Source: Clostridiaceae bacterium (GTDB lineage Bacteria; Bacillota_A; Clostridia; Acetivibrionales; Acetivibrionaceae). Taken from it: DNA of 11,325 nucleotides. Numbering within the stretch: position 1 is the stretch's first letter; the number at the start of each line of letters is the position of its first letter. The translations under genes were made by a program, and so were the position numbers. This document shows positions 1 through 6,728 of this stretch, one piece after another. The notes below the pieces were generated by a model. It was given only the letters and a program-made list of their open reading frames with translations, made no database searches and was not told the origin of the DNA. Location: assembly GCA_012513545.1 (NCBI GenBank), contig JAAZCB010000056.1, positions 1 through 11,325 of the forward strand, written 5' to 3'.

Positions 1-1
1 C

Positions 2-1084
2 CTGGCTAACATCGTCCCGGCTAATTCGGCATTCACCGTAAGAGTCAACTCAACTGCACGGACTGTAAATACTGTAACAATATCCGGAACAACCGTAACC
101 CTGACGCTCGCAAGCCCTGTAAGCTACAGTGATCAGGTAACGGTTGCTTATACCAAACCTTCAACCAATCCTATCCAAACCCCCCAGGGAGCACAGGCAG
201 CTTCATTGGCCGCCCAGTCTGTCAACAACAGGGTCGCTGCAAATCAACCACCAGTCGTCATTATTTCATCGCCGACTAAAAGCAGTTCATTCATTGCTCC
301 TGCCACAATAATAATTGAGGCCACAGCAACAGACCCTGATGGTACCATTAAAAAAATTGAGTTCTTCAGCGGAATCAACAAAATTGGAGAGCTTATGGCG
401 GCTCCCTTTAATTTTTCCTGGAAAAATGTCCCTCAGGGATCATATAGTTTAATAGCAGTAGCAACGGATAACAAAGGCGCCACTAGCACATCAGGTGAAG
501 TAATAGTAGTGGTTGAAGAGTCATCCACTACTATAAACCAAAAGCCCGTAGTGAATATTACAAATCATGGACAATCCAAAAAAATAAAAAAGAATAGCTT
601 GGTCAAGATCGAAGTTGAAGCTTATGATCCAGATGGTTCAATCAGTCTTGTTACTGTCAAAAACGGAGATGCCACAATCGCTACTTTTACAGCTGCTCCA
701 TATGTCTTAAGTTGGGAAGCATGCGATACCGGTAAGTTTTACCTGTCAGCAACTGCCACAGATAACCTGGGGGCAGTAACCTCATCATCCAACCTGGATC
801 TGACAGTAATATCTGTGGCTGATGAAGACATTATCCTTGGGCTGTACCCGAATCCAACCAACGGGAGGATTACCATTGAACTTGAGGACGTCACCGACAA
901 TACATCAGATTATTATGAGATCAGTCTAGTTAACATGACTGGTGTAACTGTTTATAGAGATAGAATTCCACGTACAGAAAATATCATAAATCTGGATCTG
1001 ACTGATCGCCTGCCATCTCCTTATATACTTATGGTATCTTCTGGAAAAAGACTGGTTGGGACCAGAAAAATAATTAAGTATTAA
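2..1084 (+). CDS. Secreted multidomain protein with SwmB repeat, two Ig-like domains and T9SS sorting tail (5'-truncated)
   Basis: The reading frame is open from base 2, so the gene starts outside the window and only its last 360 codons are present. Residues 1-72 read as the end of an SwmB-type beta repeat (motifs NTVTISGTTVTLTLASPV and VTVAYTKPSTNP). Residues about 81-171 and 178-270 are two Ig-like domains of the Big_7 type, each with an A-x-DPDG-x-I motif and an ATDN-x-GA motif near its end. Residues about 277-360 form a type A T9SS C-terminal sorting domain, starting with the typical YPNPTNG (282-288) and ending in basic residues RKIIKY. The protein is therefore expected to cross the outer membrane by T9SS and be released or anchored at the surface. 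Any catalytic domain lies upstream and is not visible. The gene converges on the polysaccharide cluster, 46 bases away, and probably marks its edge. Confidence 0.9.
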   Translation: MANIVPANSAFTVRVNSTARTVNTVTISGTTVTLTLASPVSYSDQVTVAYTKPSTNPIQTPQGAQAASLAAQSVNNRVAANQPPVVIISSPTKSSSFIAPATIIIEATATDPDGTIKKIEFFSGINKIGELMAAPFNFSWKNVPQGSYSLIAVATDNKGATSTSGEVIVVVEESSTTINQKPVVNITNHGQSKKIKKNSLVKIEVEAYDPDGSISLVTVKNGDATIATFTAAPYVLSWEACDTGKFYLSATATDNLGAVTSSSNLDLTVISVADEDIILGLYPNPTNGRITIELEDVTDNTSDYYEISLVNMTGVTVYRDRIPRTENIINLDLTDRLPSPYILMVSSGKRLVGTRKIIKY

Positions 1085-1130
1085 TATCTATTATGCCATA
1101 CTTTAAAATGATGTAAATTATCAGTTATGG

Positions 1131-1925
1131 CTATTCATGTATTCCCTCAACTACGTCAATAATGAATTGTGCAAATAAAGGTGCAACCCGTGCTGCAAAC
1201 TCTACGGTCGGATGTGAATCTGAGGGTCCTGCAGCATTTCTATCAGCCATGTATAAACCACCTTCTGTTTCCAATTGATAGAAATCCCAAACAAAGATGT
1301 TGTCTCCAGGCTCGTCCCACTTATTCTTTATCCAATCAACAAACTGCTTAGTTCGCTGAGCCTCTTCAGTTGTGATATTGTTTTTCACCTGAGCTGCAGG
1401 AGTCCAAACTATGAATTTCGTACTTGAAAACTCATGCATTTTAGTCTTCAGAGCCTGATACTGCAATATATAATTTTCAAGACTCTTTCGTTCAGAGTCA
1501 ATGTCAGGAGCTCCGGTATCTTCATCAATGTTGCTGACCGGATAACAGTGTTTAAAAATAACTATATCATAATCTCTGGTCAGTAACTCTAAAGTGGGTT
1601 CATTCATGTACGTTTGTTCGCCGGCATTTTTAACCCATATATTATAATAGTCAAATGGATAGTTCTTCCAGCCATACGATGCTGCCTGCGGAAATATCAA
1701 ATTCTCAATCTTATAATTGGTTCGGTTTTTCCTATTGTAATTCTGGAAATAGGCACCAACATCACTGCGATTTGTTAGCTTCCTAATATATCGGTTAGTT
1801 TTTCCATACCAGATAGACTGACCGGTACTGTGGTGAAGGAAAACTATCTTAATCATATTGCTTTCTTTGGATTTACAGCCGACAAATAAGGTCATTATTA
1901 GAAACAAAAACAAAGTTTTCATCAT
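1131..1925 (-). CDS. SGNH-hydrolase-like lipoprotein
   Basis: This 264-residue protein opens with a lipoprotein signal peptide: K3, a hydrophobic stretch 5-15, and the lipobox FVGC with the lipidated Cys at 17. It should sit in the periplasm or outer membrane. The mature part has the order of an SGNH/GDSL esterase-type fold. A first strand runs into HHSTG (31-35), where Ser33 would be the nucleophile in place of the usual GDS. A central strand ends in FKHC (124-127). FIVWTPAA (171-178) follows, and a C-terminal D-S-H-P (236-239) supplies the expected Asp/His pair. Such enzymes often remove or move O-acetyl groups on glycans, and the upstream gene is a probable O-acyltransferase, 41 bases away on the same strand. 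The SGNH assignment rests on motif layout only. Substrate and activity are unknown; it could be a non-catalytic member. It is the last gene of the cluster and faces the T9SS gene. Confidence 0.6.
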   Translation of the reverse strand: MMKTLFLFLIMTLFVGCKSKESNMIKIVFLHHSTGQSIWYGKTNRYIRKLTNRSDVGAYFQNYNRKNRTNYKIENLIFPQAASYGWKNYPFDYYNIWVKNAGEQTYMNEPTLELLTRDYDIVIFKHCYPVSNIDEDTGAPDIDSERKSLENYILQYQALKTKMHEFSSTKFIVWTPAAQVKNNITTEEAQRTKQFVDWIKNKWDEPGDNIFVWDFYQLETEGGLYMADRNAAGPSDSHPTVEFAARVAPLFAQFIIDVVEGIHE

Positions 1926-1966
1926 TTTTTCTGTTCCAGGGTTTTCAATTATTTCTATCTATGAGG

Positions 1967-2506
1967 TCAATAATGATTCGAAGGTAACAAATGCTTAAGG
2001 ACTATTGGCTTTTTGTCTTTGTCACTTAAGAATCCTGTTGGAATTCGTCCTGGATTGCAACGATACATTAGCCTTTGTAAGTTCATATTTGTTATGACCC
2101 TTGCTGGGTTTCCAATGATTACGGAATTATCCGGGAACCTACCTCTTACGACACTTCCCGCGCCTACAATACAATTGTCACCAATAATGGTATTTAAAAG
2201 GATAATACAACCTTCCCCTATAAAGACATTGTTCCCGATTTTTATCCTGCCAAAAACGTCATCCTCTTGAAATTCGTTGAAACACCTGATGCCCCCATCA
2301 TGAGTAATGAAAGATGTGCCTATTGCTATAGCCACATCATTACCTAGTTCTATAAGATATGGTTCATCTGAAAATGACATAGTATTAATCTGACACCGCT
2401 CTCCTATCTTAATCCCCCTCTTTTTTAAATATCTGATCCTTTTATTGGGGCCTGATTTTTCTATGTATAATACCCTTAAATATTTAAAGATACGACTTAA
2501 CAGCAT
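1967..2506 (-). CDS. Left-handed beta-helix (hexapeptide) O-acyltransferase
   Basis: At 179 residues this matches the small single-domain acyltransferases of the CysE/LacA/NodL type that use acetyl-CoA. Hexapeptide repeats run through residues about 33-65 (KIGERCQI, ELGNDVAIAIG) and 88-122 (KIGNNVFIGEG, TIIGDNCIVGAGSVV). They close with the usual IIGNPARVI (130-138). The conserved catalytic His is His69 in FITHDGG. The last 40 residues (QRLMYRCNPGRIP onward) lie outside the helix. The likely role is O-acetylation of a sugar in the glycan made here, in the cytoplasm. The ATG at 2506 has no strong ribosome-binding site. A 203-base gap with a promoter-like site separates it from the epimerase gene, so it and the lipoprotein gene downstream may form their own small transcription unit. 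Confidence 0.85.
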   Translation of the reverse strand: MLLSRIFKYLRVLYIEKSGPNKRIRYLKKRGIKIGERCQINTMSFSDEPYLIELGNDVAIAIGTSFITHDGGIRCFNEFQEDDVFGRIKIGNNVFIGEGCIILLNTIIGDNCIVGAGSVVRGRFPDNSVIIGNPARVITNMNLQRLMYRCNPGRIPTGFLSDKDKKPIVLKHLLPSNHY

Positions 2507-2605
2507 AATGAATCAGGTTTTTATTAGTACTAACAAGCATTGAGTTTCGATGATTGTGACAGATACTTTCTGCTGTTTTGCACAAGTAGTTTTCAGCAGT
2601 TTTCA

Positions 2606-2613
2606 CAAATTTA
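2606..2613 (-). promoter_or_regulatory. Candidate Bacteroidota -7 promoter element (TAAATTTG) in the 2507-2709 gap
   Basis: Read on the minus strand, TAAATTTG fits the Bacteroidota sigma-ABfr -7 consensus TAnnTTTG. It lies about 98 bases upstream of the acyltransferase start at 2506. No good -33 TTTG is seen at the usual 19-21 base spacing; the nearest TTG is too close. An imperfect hairpin, CTGCTG (2570-2575) with CAGCAG (2594-2599) and an 18-base loop, would fall in the resulting leader. The rest of the 203-base gap shows no gene beyond a 16-codon ORF with nothing to recommend it. Confidence 0.25.
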
Positions 2614-2709
2614 TATTCACCTTTCAAGGGCCAGGTTTGACTTAAGAATCATAATGTAGTTTCTCATCGCCTAAGACTGATTCGAGTAATGAGATTCTGA
2701 TTTTGAAAG

Positions 2710-3708
2710 CTATGAAAAAGACGCTCCTGCCTGTACAATACTATGATTACAACGATAGAAATCATTCATCCATTGAATTGTTAATCTGTTTCCCTCAATT
2801 CGATTGTAAGCAGTATCTGGTGCATATTGTTTAGTCTCTTCCAACGGAATAATATTGTCAGTTGTCATATTCACATATCTATAGGTATTCATTGGGAATC
2901 TTACATTAAAAAATCCAAGAAAATCTCCCATTTTTGCTGAACACCAAATTAATAATCTAGGCAGGCTTCTTACTGAAAAATTGATTTCATTTGCGATTTC
3001 AGTTGCCCACTCCTTTATGTCGGTAGGCTCATAATCTCCAACATAAAACACCCTTCCATGAGTATTTTCCTCATTTAATAATGCATTAATCTGATAGACA
3101 GTGTTACCTACATAGCCATATGTTTTTAATGCCATTTTACCGGAAAAGTTGAAATACCTTTTCTTCAAAATAAGTTGAAAGAACCCTCTATATGTTGGAC
3201 CAAACCAAGGTCCCCAGATTGACGTTGGCCTGATGATGACCCATTTGTACCTAAGACTTGAAGATGCTTCTTGAATCAGTTTTTCACCTATGACTTTGCT
3301 TTCTCCGTATAAATTCGGTGGACAGTAATCTTGGTAGTCTTTAGGATAATATCCACATTTGCATACCAGTTGTGTTGAGATAAATACAACTTTCTTGATG
3401 CTGACAACTTCATTGCAAACAGTCATTATATTCTTAACCCCCTGTATATTAGAAGAATAATCCTGCAATGTTTTGCCTGTTAAATCTGCTTTGGCAGCCA
3501 GGTGAATGACATAATCAGGTTTAAAGTTAAAAACACTTTGTCTTAACTTTTGCATATCTCTGACATCGATTCTGTCCCAGTATGACTTCTGATTCTTGTT
3601 CCTCGGCATTTTAATATCAATATTTGATACCTGAATGCCCTTACTAAGGTAAAATTCTATCAGATTTGTTCCAATAAAGCCTGACCCACCAGTAATTAGT
3701 ATTCTCAT
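2710..3708 (-). CDS. NAD-dependent epimerase/dehydratase (extended SDR)
   Basis: This 332-residue protein is a sugar-nucleotide-type extended short-chain dehydrogenase. The Rossmann fingerprint GGSGFIG sits at residues 7-13. Asp31 ends the second strand and would bind the adenosine ribose of NAD. HLAAKAD is at 69-75, with the catalytic Ser111 in VFISTQ and the YxxxK pair Tyr134/Lys138 in NLYGESK. RPTSIWGP (160-167) is the usual loop after the catalytic helix. Length and layout fit UDP- or GDP-sugar 4-epimerases and 4,6-dehydratases; the motifs seen do not decide which. It would make or convert a nucleotide sugar in the cytoplasm for the glycosyltransferases of this cluster. The C-terminal 80 residues, which usually set substrate choice, are not recognisable. 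It lies 107 bases downstream of the GT4 gene ending at 3816. Confidence 0.85.
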   Translation of the reverse strand: MRILITGGSGFIGTNLIEFYLSKGIQVSNIDIKMPRNKNQKSYWDRIDVRDMQKLRQSVFNFKPDYVIHLAAKADLTGKTLQDYSSNIQGVKNIMTVCNEVVSIKKVVFISTQLVCKCGYYPKDYQDYCPPNLYGESKVIGEKLIQEASSSLRYKWVIIRPTSIWGPWFGPTYRGFFQLILKKRYFNFSGKMALKTYGYVGNTVYQINALLNEENTHGRVFYVGDYEPTDIKEWATEIANEINFSVRSLPRLLIWCSAKMGDFLGFFNVRFPMNTYRYVNMTTDNIIPLEETKQYAPDTAYNRIEGNRLTIQWMNDFYRCNHSIVQAGASFS

Positions 3709-3762
3709 TGTTCGGAATTATTTACGCTTATGTTCTATCTGAGATGATTAAAAACAGGACAG

Positions 3763-3804
3763 TTTAATAATAATTTAAATTTATACCAAATAAGTATTAT
3801 TAAA
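3763..3804. repeat. Perfect 10-bp AT-only inverted repeat in the GT4-epimerase gap
   Basis: TTTAATAATA (3763-3772) and TATTATTAAA (3795-3804) are exact reverse complements separated by 22 bases. The repeat sits just after the end of the GT4 gene (stop at 3816) and about 55 bases before the epimerase start. The arms contain no G or C, so a stable transcription terminator is unlikely. An operator site, a weak processing hairpin, or chance in AT-rich DNA are all possible. Confidence 0.4.
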
Positions 3805-3815
3805 GAATGTAGCTT

Positions 3816-4958
3816 CTATCCTGTGTTGAGTTTTAGAACATTCTCGCAAATCTCAAGGTACTTCTTTGCTCTTGTTTCCGCAGTATCAAAGCTAAGTAAT
3901 CTATGTCCACCATTCCTGACTAATGAATCCCTGAGGCATTGATCTTTCGCAAGTTTGATGATTTTTTCGACTATATCAATTGGGTCCAGAGGATCACAAT
4001 AAAGAGCAGCATCTTTGCATACTTCCGTGCAAAATGGCAAATTAGATGTTAAGATAGGCTTATTCATAATCATAGCCTCAGGAAAATTGGCAGAAAAACA
4101 CTCCATAAGCGTTGGCAAAAATAACGCGTCACATTCATAATACAAGGAGGGGCATTGAGATACTGGCAATCTTCCTAAATTGACTATGCTTTGGAGTGCT
4201 TCTTTCGACATCTTCTCATGTAATACCTGGTTATCCACAGTCAAAATAAAAACTACTTCGATCTCTTGAAGTTGTGTTTTAAGCAATGGAATAACCTTGT
4301 TTAAGATCGTTATGTTTTTATGTGTGACAAAAGTACTCATTACAAGAATTCTGAATTCACTTGCTAATTTGGGTGGTAAAACAAGTGAACCTGACGGGTA
4401 AAATGTAGCAAAATAGTGGTTATAAGTATTCGAAACAGTGAAAACATGATCTTCCCTACAGGTTAAAAACCTTGTTAGCCTTCTTGAAACATCTTCAGTC
4501 TCACATACATAAAAATACCCATTTTTCTTAAATAAGTACTTATGCACAATGCTTAGGAGTTTTATTCTAAACCGTTCTTTCAAAGGAAGAATGCTAAATA
4601 CCGGAGACTCAGGATACAGATAATGGGCTAATGCATACCCCATTATATTGGGCGACTTTGGAGTCCACCATGAAGGCCCAAAGACCGAAAAAACACAATC
4701 AGGCTTAATTCTTGCTTCTAACACTGCCAATAATCTCCTTATCCTTAGACCCTTAATGACATGTTGCGGATATTCAGGTATTGAATAAAATGAGAAATTG
4801 GCAGGGAATCTTGATGGAGCGATTTGCTCTGAAATAATTTTGCTCATGAATATATAATAGTCATTGCTGTTAAATCTAATACACTCTGTAATGAATGAGA
4901 CAGCAACCTGTACAACTCCGGTTGTCTTTAGATTAGAAGCATTGATAATAAGTTTCAT
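3816..4958 (-). CDS. Glycosyltransferase family 4 (GT-B fold)
   Basis: This 380-residue retaining glycosyltransferase is of the GT4 type. The N-terminal half opens MKLIINASNL followed by a turn and VVQVAVSFI (16-23), the acceptor-side loop where many relatives carry a Gly-rich segment. The C-terminal half holds the donor-binding domain: ILVMSTFVTHKN (204-215), LGRLPVSQCPSLYYECDALFLP (261-282) and the EX7E motif Glu286...Glu294 in ECFSANFPEAM. The start at 4958 gives a normal N-terminal beta strand. There is no signal peptide, so it should act at the cytoplasmic face and add one sugar to the lipid-linked intermediate; donor and linkage cannot be read from the sequence. It is separated from the core of the operon by an insertion-sequence remnant on the same strand. 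Expression may therefore depend on read-through or on a promoter within 4959-5062. Confidence 0.88.
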   Translation of the reverse strand: MKLIINASNLKTTGVVQVAVSFITECIRFNSNDYYIFMSKIISEQIAPSRFPANFSFYSIPEYPQHVIKGLRIRRLLAVLEARIKPDCVFSVFGPSWWTPKSPNIMGYALAHYLYPESPVFSILPLKERFRIKLLSIVHKYLFKKNGYFYVCETEDVSRRLTRFLTCREDHVFTVSNTYNHYFATFYPSGSLVLPPKLASEFRILVMSTFVTHKNITILNKVIPLLKTQLQEIEVVFILTVDNQVLHEKMSKEALQSIVNLGRLPVSQCPSLYYECDALFLPTLMECFSANFPEAMIMNKPILTSNLPFCTEVCKDAALYCDPLDPIDIVEKIIKLAKDQCLRDSLVRNGGHRLLSFDTAETRAKKYLEICENVLKLNTG

Positions 4959-5010
4959 TAGGCTAACCTGAGTTCTTAATCGCTACTATGATGTAAATCC
5001 ATTAGCAATA

Positions 5011-5523
5011 AGGGTTTCGAAAAACATTGACTATTTCGTCGATCCTTAACAAGTCTTGTTTTTCAATACTTTTGTGCAGAGGCATATTTTACCGACCAGT
5101 TGCCGGTCAGTAAATCCAGGACGAAATAAATGGCACCCCGGATCTGCCTTAGTCTCTTCATCATATTGAAGGTTACTGCTTCCATAGTAGTATTAATTAT
5201 GTCACCTTCAACTCCTTCGAGATAGTACCTCAACATTCGATAATCACTCTTGAGATGTCCGATCACTGGTTCTAGTGCTGCCCTTCGTCTAAACCGGGTT
5301 CTGTCTCTGAGCTTTTCATAGGTTGTCTTCCCTCTGCCAGAGCCGGGCATCATGATATCTACTCCAAGGATAGTCTTCCAACCTTTGTAACCTCTGTCAA
5401 CCAATGCAACCTTCGGTAGCGTTCCTAGCAGATCAGATACCTGCTCCAACTGAGGCTCAAGTGTATGACCATCATATGGATTATCCTCAAAAGCCATTGC
5501 GCCATTGAGCCCTAAGCTAATGC
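5011..5523 (-). mobile_element. Remnant of an IS5-family insertion sequence
   Basis: The stretch between the phosphoglycosyl transferase stop and the next GT4 gene contains the 3' half of an IS5-type transposase gene plus about 50 non-coding bases. The 5' part of the element is absent. Transposase-like coding sequence begins within a few bases of the stop codon at 5524-5526, as if a deletion had joined the two. The outer 3' end is not certain. AGGGTTTCGAAAAACA at 5011-5026 is a candidate terminal inverted repeat by position and appearance, but its partner is lost. A 13-base palindrome, AACAAG-T-CTTGTT (5048-5060), lies just after the transposase stop. Confidence 0.65.
5063..5521 (-). pseudogene. 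IS5-family transposase, C-terminal fragment
   Basis: From the ATG at 5497 this encodes 144 residues; recognisable sequence may extend 8 codons upstream in the same frame (ISLGLNGA). NPYDGHTLEPQLEQ and ALVDRGYKG are hallmark motifs of IS5-family DDE transposases, with the second catalytic Asp at residue 34 of the 144. RRRAALEPVIGHLKSDYRM (70-88) carries the catalytic Glu76, followed by NTTMEAVTFNMMKRL, the usual C-terminal helix. The N-terminal DNA-binding region and first catalytic Asp are missing; the frame meets a stop at 5552 inside the neighbouring gene. The fragment cannot be an active transposase on its own. What remains is free of internal stops, so the loss may be fairly recent. Confidence 0.88.
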
Positions 5524-6108
5524 TTATCTGAATAAATTCGAGATTGTCTTTAAAATTAGTGCTATATCCTTGACAATCCCATGGTTATCATAATATTCCA
5601 TATTAATCTTCACTTTATCCGGCCAAAGTACTTCATCTGTGTATTTAACTGGATCGTCTACATTTGAAAGCAATTCTTCCTCATTTGAGTATTTCAACGA
5701 GGCTTGGCCTGTAATCCCTGGTCTGAGTTCCAGGATACATTTTTCATTCCCCTGGAGTCGGTTTGTAAATTCAGGAGTATCCGGACGTGGCCCAACCAGA
5801 CTCATATCGCCTATCAATACATTCCATAATTCAGGCAATTCATCAAGTTTATACCTTCTCAATATTACCCCAAAATCTGTAATACGGCTGTCCCCTTTCA
5901 CCGTCATCGTGCTTTCTGATTTCCCAACTTTCATCGTTCTAAACTTCACTATGGTAAACGGAATTCCATACCGGCCAGTGCGCTTCTGAAAGAATAAGAC
6001 AGGTCCGGGTGTCAATATTTTAATAAAAGATGCAACAATAATAAGAACAGGGCTTAATAATATTAATCCGAGTGACGCAAAGAAAATGTCAAATATTCTC
6101 TTTATCAT
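5524..6108 (-). CDS. Small (PglC-type) phosphoglycosyl transferase, bacterial sugar transferase family
   Basis: This 194-residue protein is a monotopic phosphoglycosyl transferase (PF02397 family). It moves a sugar phosphate from a UDP-sugar to undecaprenyl phosphate, the first membrane step of glycan assembly. KRIFD (3-7) precedes a hydrophobic re-entrant helix (8-30) with the helix-breaking Ser-Pro at 19-20. FTIVKFRTM is at 51-59 and the catalytic Asp89-Glu90 pair is in KLDELPELWN. GDMSLVGPRP (100-109) and RPGITGQAS (129-137) follow. It lacks the extra N-terminal transmembrane helices of WbaP/WcaJ enzymes, so it is of the compact PglC/WecP-like size. The start lies 17 bases after the GNAT stop, consistent with one transcript. 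The stop codon directly abuts the IS5 remnant; the protein still has normal length, so the gene appears intact. Confidence 0.93.
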   Translation of the reverse strand: MIKRIFDIFFASLGLILLSPVLIIVASFIKILTPGPVLFFQKRTGRYGIPFTIVKFRTMKVGKSESTMTVKGDSRITDFGVILRRYKLDELPELWNVLIGDMSLVGPRPDTPEFTNRLQGNEKCILELRPGITGQASLKYSNEEELLSNVDDPVKYTDEVLWPDKVKINMEYYDNHGIVKDIALILKTISNLFR

Positions 6109-6125
6109 CTTAAATGTGGTTGCAT

Positions 6126-6728
6126 TTAACTATCTGTTTTATCTTTTATGAACTCTACCAGTAAATAGTCATTGGGTAGTTTTTTGACAATAGAAATGGT
6201 CGGATTCTTCGCATGAGCTTTCAATACATTTTTGTTCTTAGTAGAAATAGTTGACAGACATCTAAATCCCATCCTCCACGATATCTCATACATAATGTGA
6301 TTCATGTTTATCCCGATACCTTTGCCACGATAATCTCTATCTATAAGTCGTCCGACAAAACACTTTTTATTGGCAAAAAACCTAAGGAAGAAATAGCCGA
6401 CTAAATTATCCCGGTCAAATACTCCCATCATCAATAATGTCCGGTTAGAGAACTGACTATTAATGGAGTGAAGATCGTGTCCATGAGGTCTAAAAAACTC
6501 AAGATCTGATAACTCTTGCCTTTGAATAAAGGAGTATAAGTCCTGCGCATCAGATTGACTAAGTGTCCTATAACAATAAGGCAACAAGGTAAACTCCGTG
6601 AAGATAATTCTTAATTGGTTATTGAGTTTTTTTCTAAATAGAAGATCAAAGAGCAGACCGTTACCCCATTCAAATATTAACCATAATAACTTAAAATTAT
6701 GTTTAATATAAATGAGTATCCTTTCCAT
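6126..6728 (-). CDS. GNAT-family N-acyltransferase
   Basis: The 200-residue product has a GNAT acetyl-CoA-binding core. Strands LLMMGVFDRDNLVGYFFLRF (98-117) and FVGRLIDRDYRGKGIGINMN (124-143) contain motif A, R-D-Y-R-G-K-G-I-G at 131-139, the pyrophosphate-binding loop. Residues 1-40 come before the core and are rich in hydrophobic and aromatic residues between basic ones (LLWLIFEWGNGLLFDLLF). This could be an amphipathic membrane-contact helix or a substrate lid. The ATG overlaps the stop of the ATP-grasp gene by one base (TAATG at 6726-6730), so the two are probably translationally coupled and work on the same intermediate. The likely role is N-acylation of an amino sugar or of an amino acid attached to it. 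The acceptor is not identifiable. Confidence 0.75.
   Translation of the reverse strand: MERILIYIKHNFKLLWLIFEWGNGLLFDLLFRKKLNNQLRIIFTEFTLLPYCYRTLSQSDAQDLYSFIQRQELSDLEFFRPHGHDLHSINSQFSNRTLLMMGVFDRDNLVGYFFLRFFANKKCFVGRLIDRDYRGKGIGINMNHIMYEISWRMGFRCLSTISTKNKNVLKAHAKNPTISIVKKLPNDYLLVEFIKDKTDS

Noticed and set aside
1095..1131. GCCATA...TATGGC inverted repeat between the convergent genes as a bidirectional terminator
   Set aside because: The arms are only 6 bases with a 25-base loop and no T-run; this is expected by chance.
2570..2609. Imperfect direct repeats (GCTGTTTTGCACAA and GCAGTTTTCACAA) as a possible repeat array
   Set aside because: There are only two degenerate copies with no regular spacing, so they do not suggest a CRISPR or satellite.
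2617..2667. Minus-strand ORF of 16 codons in the 2507-2709 gap
   Set aside because: It is too short, with no ribosome-binding site or recognisable content.
5639..5989. Plus-strand open frame of 116 codons opposite the phosphoglycosyl transferase
   Set aside because: It mirrors highly conserved coding sequence on the minus strand and has no independent support.
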